Shown here in pieces: positions 32,062-33,668 of a stretch of 33,668 nt of DNA. The stretch comes from an uncultured Pelagibacteraceae bacterium (GTDB lineage: Bacteria > Pseudomonadota > Alphaproteobacteria > Pelagibacterales > Pelagibacteraceae): the NCBI GenBank assembly GCA_902635515.1, contig CACPOD010000003.1, positions 1-33,668 of the forward strand. Direction: 5' to 3'. Position 1 is the first letter of the stretch. Every line of letters starts with the position of its first letter. The notes beneath the pieces were generated by a model that saw only the letters and a list, made by a program, of their open reading frames with translations, was not told the DNA's origin and searched no databases. The position numbers and the translations under genes are program-made.

Positions 32062-33201
32062 TTATCCGTTAAGTAACTTAATAGCGTAATTTAACTGATT
32101 ATCGGTATCAGTTTTTATTCTAAAATCATCACCTTCTTCATTTACTTCAATATCTGGTCTAACACCTACTTCAGAAATAGATTTTCCAGAAGGTAAGTAA
32201 TATTTTGCAACAGTTAATCTGATAGCTCCACGATTTTTTAAAGGAATTATTGATTGGACCGAACCTTTACCAAAGCTATTTTCGCCAATGATAATTGCTC
32301 TTTTGTGATCTTTTAAAGCTCCAGCAACAATTTCAGATGCCGATGCTGAACCATAATTAATTAAAACCAATAATGTTTTTCCATCAGTAATATCTCCTTT
32401 TTTTGCAAACCATTTTCTATTTTCAGATTTTTTTCTACTTTTTGTTGAAACTATTTCTCCATTTTCTAAAAAAAAATCTGTGATTTTTATTGCTTGAGAT
32501 AAAAGACCCCCAGGATTATTTCTTAAATCTAAAATAAATGAATTTAAGTTTTTATTTTTTTTAAGTTTTTTAATTTTTTTTTCTATTTGATCACTACTGT
32601 TATCATTAAATGAAGTAAGCCTGATGTATCCAATACTTTCATCTATAATTTCAGATTTTACAGATTGAACCTGAATAACTTCTCTTATGATATTAAATGT
32701 TAAAGCTTTTCTTTCACCTCTTCGTCTTACTGTTAACTCTATTCCAGAACCTACAGGTCCTCTCATTAAATCAACAGCTTCACTTAATGATTTTCCTTGA
32801 ACTTGAACATCATTTATTTTTACTATGTAATCACCAGCTTTTAATCCAGCTCTGGATGCAGGTGTATCATCTATTGGTGAAATTACTTTTACCACACCAG
32901 CCTCCATACTAACTTCAATTCCTAGTCCACCAAACTCACCACTGGTTTCTGTTTGCATTTCATCAAAAATTTTAGGGGACATGTAGGATGAATAAGGATC
33001 TAAGGATTGTAAAAGTCCATTAATCGCAGAATCCATGCTTTCAGATTGATTGAACTCATCAACATATTCTTTATTAATTTTTTCTAGAACCTCACCGAAG
33101 AGATCGATTTTTTTATAAATATCAATTTCGGCTGAAATAACTGTTTTATTTAAATAAAAAATAGAGAAAAGAATTAATAATAAAAATTTAATTTTTTTCA
33201 T
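32062..33201 (-). CDS. ctpA: carboxy-terminal processing protease (S41 family)
   Basis: Exported serine protease of the CtpA/Prc type. I place the start at 33201: it gives a clean signal peptide (MKKIKFLLLILFSIFYLN, cleavage probably after VISA, residue 24) and overlaps the rsfS stop as ATGA. An upstream in-frame start at 33237 would bury the signal behind 12 charged residues. The 379-residue protein has a PDZ domain (about 90-160, FGGLGIEVS to VDLMRGPVGS) and a protease core with the catalytic Ser287/Lys312 dyad (SASASEI and SFGKGSVQ, 25 apart as in the family). Active in the periplasm; substrates are unknown. In other alphaproteobacteria ctpA also precedes rppH. Confidence 0.93.
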   Translation of the reverse strand: MKKIKFLLLILFSIFYLNKTVISAEIDIYKKIDLFGEVLEKINKEYVDEFNQSESMDSAINGLLQSLDPYSSYMSPKIFDEMQTETSGEFGGLGIEVSMEAGVVKVISPIDDTPASRAGLKAGDYIVKINDVQVQGKSLSEAVDLMRGPVGSGIELTVRRRGERKALTFNIIREVIQVQSVKSEIIDESIGYIRLTSFNDNSSDQIEKKIKKLKKNKNLNSFILDLRNNPGGLLSQAIKITDFFLENGEIVSTKSRKKSENRKWFAKKGDITDGKTLLVLINYGSASASEIVAGALKDHKRAIIIGENSFGKGSVQSIIPLKNRGAIRLTVAKYYLPSGKSISEVGVRPDIEVNEEGDDFRIKTDTDNQLNYAIKLLNG

Positions 33202-33548
33202 ATCATCACTTTTTCTTTTGGAATTAGCTCTGACCAAATTTTTTCTAATTCATAAAACTTTCTTTTTTCTGGGTGAAAAATATGAACAATCAAATCAATT
33301 CCATCAACAAGTTTCCATTCTCCACTTTCTTTACCTTCAATTTTTGAGTCTTTTACACCGTTATTCTTAAGTTTTTCTAAAACTTGTTCTGATAAAGATT
33401 GGATATGTCTAGATGAAGTTCCACTTGCTATGATCATGTAATCAGCCATAGAACTTTTGTCTTTAAGATCAATAGTTACGATGTCTTGAGCTTTATTGAA
33501 ATCTAGTGTGTTGATTACAATTTCCTTTAAGTCTGAAATTTTGTCCAT
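33198..33548 (-). CDS. rsfS: ribosome silencing factor RsfS
   Basis: Small protein that binds L14 on the large subunit and blocks 30S joining when nutrients are short. The 116-residue sequence shows the family features DIVTIDLKDKSSMADYMIIASGTSSRHIQ and the ESGEWKLVDGIDLIVHIFHPEKRKFYELEKIW block. It is 17 bases downstream of nadD and overlaps ctpA by four bases (ATGA). In most bacteria rlmH follows rsfS; here ctpA does. Confidence 0.95.
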   Translation of the reverse strand: MDKISDLKEIVINTLDFNKAQDIVTIDLKDKSSMADYMIIASGTSSRHIQSLSEQVLEKLKNNGVKDSKIEGKESGEWKLVDGIDLIVHIFHPEKRKFYELEKIWSELIPKEKVMI

Positions 33549-33565
33549 TAATTGATTTTAGATTA

Positions 33566-33668
33566 TCAAATTTTTCTTAATTGAGAAGATGAAATGTTGA
33601 CTTTATTAAACTCAATAAACTCTAGATTGGCCTTACTAAGTTGCTTAAATGTCTTTGATTTTAAAGAA
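33566..33668 (-). CDS. nadD: nicotinate-nucleotide adenylyltransferase, C-terminal fragment cut by window edge
   Basis: Reading the - strand from 33667 gives 33 residues that end NISSSQLRKI and then TGA at 33566-33568. The ISS(S/T)xxR motif near the C-terminus is characteristic of NadD, where the Ser and Arg bind the nucleotide phosphates, and nadD-rsfS is a conserved pair. The rest of the gene lies beyond the window. Only the motif and position support the call. Confidence 0.75.
   Translation of the reverse strand, partial: SLKSKTFKQLSKANLEFIEFNKVNISSSQLRKI

Overview
The window is an AT-rich, tightly packed stretch of an alphaproteobacterial chromosome, almost certainly from the SAR11 group (Candidatus Pelagibacter). 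Three things point there: most genes are separated by 0-15 bases or overlap; the gene order puts a dimethylsulfoniopropionate (DMSP) demethylation cluster next to succinate dehydrogenase and the TCA genes; and the 369-residue DmdA closely resembles the Pelagibacter ubique enzyme as I remember it (no search was run). I see no tRNA, rRNA, CRISPR array, insertion sequence or phage gene. No gene-free gap exceeds 108 bases, and the longest is 26702-26809.

Layout on the + strand. (1) 38-1825: rpsP-trmD-rplS, with rimM missing from its usual place; S16 and L19 both carry a long Ala/Pro/Lys/Glu tail. (2) 1837-4945: leuC-leuD-leuB, the isopropylmalate steps of leucine synthesis. (3) 4972-10244: dmdC-dmdB-alpha/beta hydrolase-dmdA. 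DmdA moves a methyl group from DMSP to tetrahydrofolate, DmdB makes the CoA thioester of methylmercaptopropionate, and DmdC oxidises it. (4) 10260-11255: asd. (5) 11259-14519: sdhCDAB. (6) 14559-24723: mmsA, mdh, sucC, sucD, sucA, sucB, lpdA. Together with sdh this covers 2-oxoglutarate to oxaloacetate apart from fumarase, and adds a CoA-acylating semialdehyde dehydrogenase. (7) 24746-26701: priA. (8) 26810-31595: atpHAGDC, the F1 part of ATP synthase without F0 genes, as is usual in alphaproteobacteria.

On the - strand, read from the right edge, nadD (3' end only), rsfS, ctpA and rppH form one compact unit that converges on atpC with a 9-base overlap.

Functionally the window joins uptake-substrate catabolism (DMSP, C3 and branched-chain semialdehydes) to the TCA cycle, the respiratory chain and ATP synthase. 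The observations I rate highest are: loss of both heme b axial histidine positions in SdhC and SdhD while the quinone-site residues remain; the DMSP cluster with an uncharacterised hydrolase embedded in it; and the paired tails of S16 and L19, which share a 26-bp exact in-frame repeat on either side of trmD.
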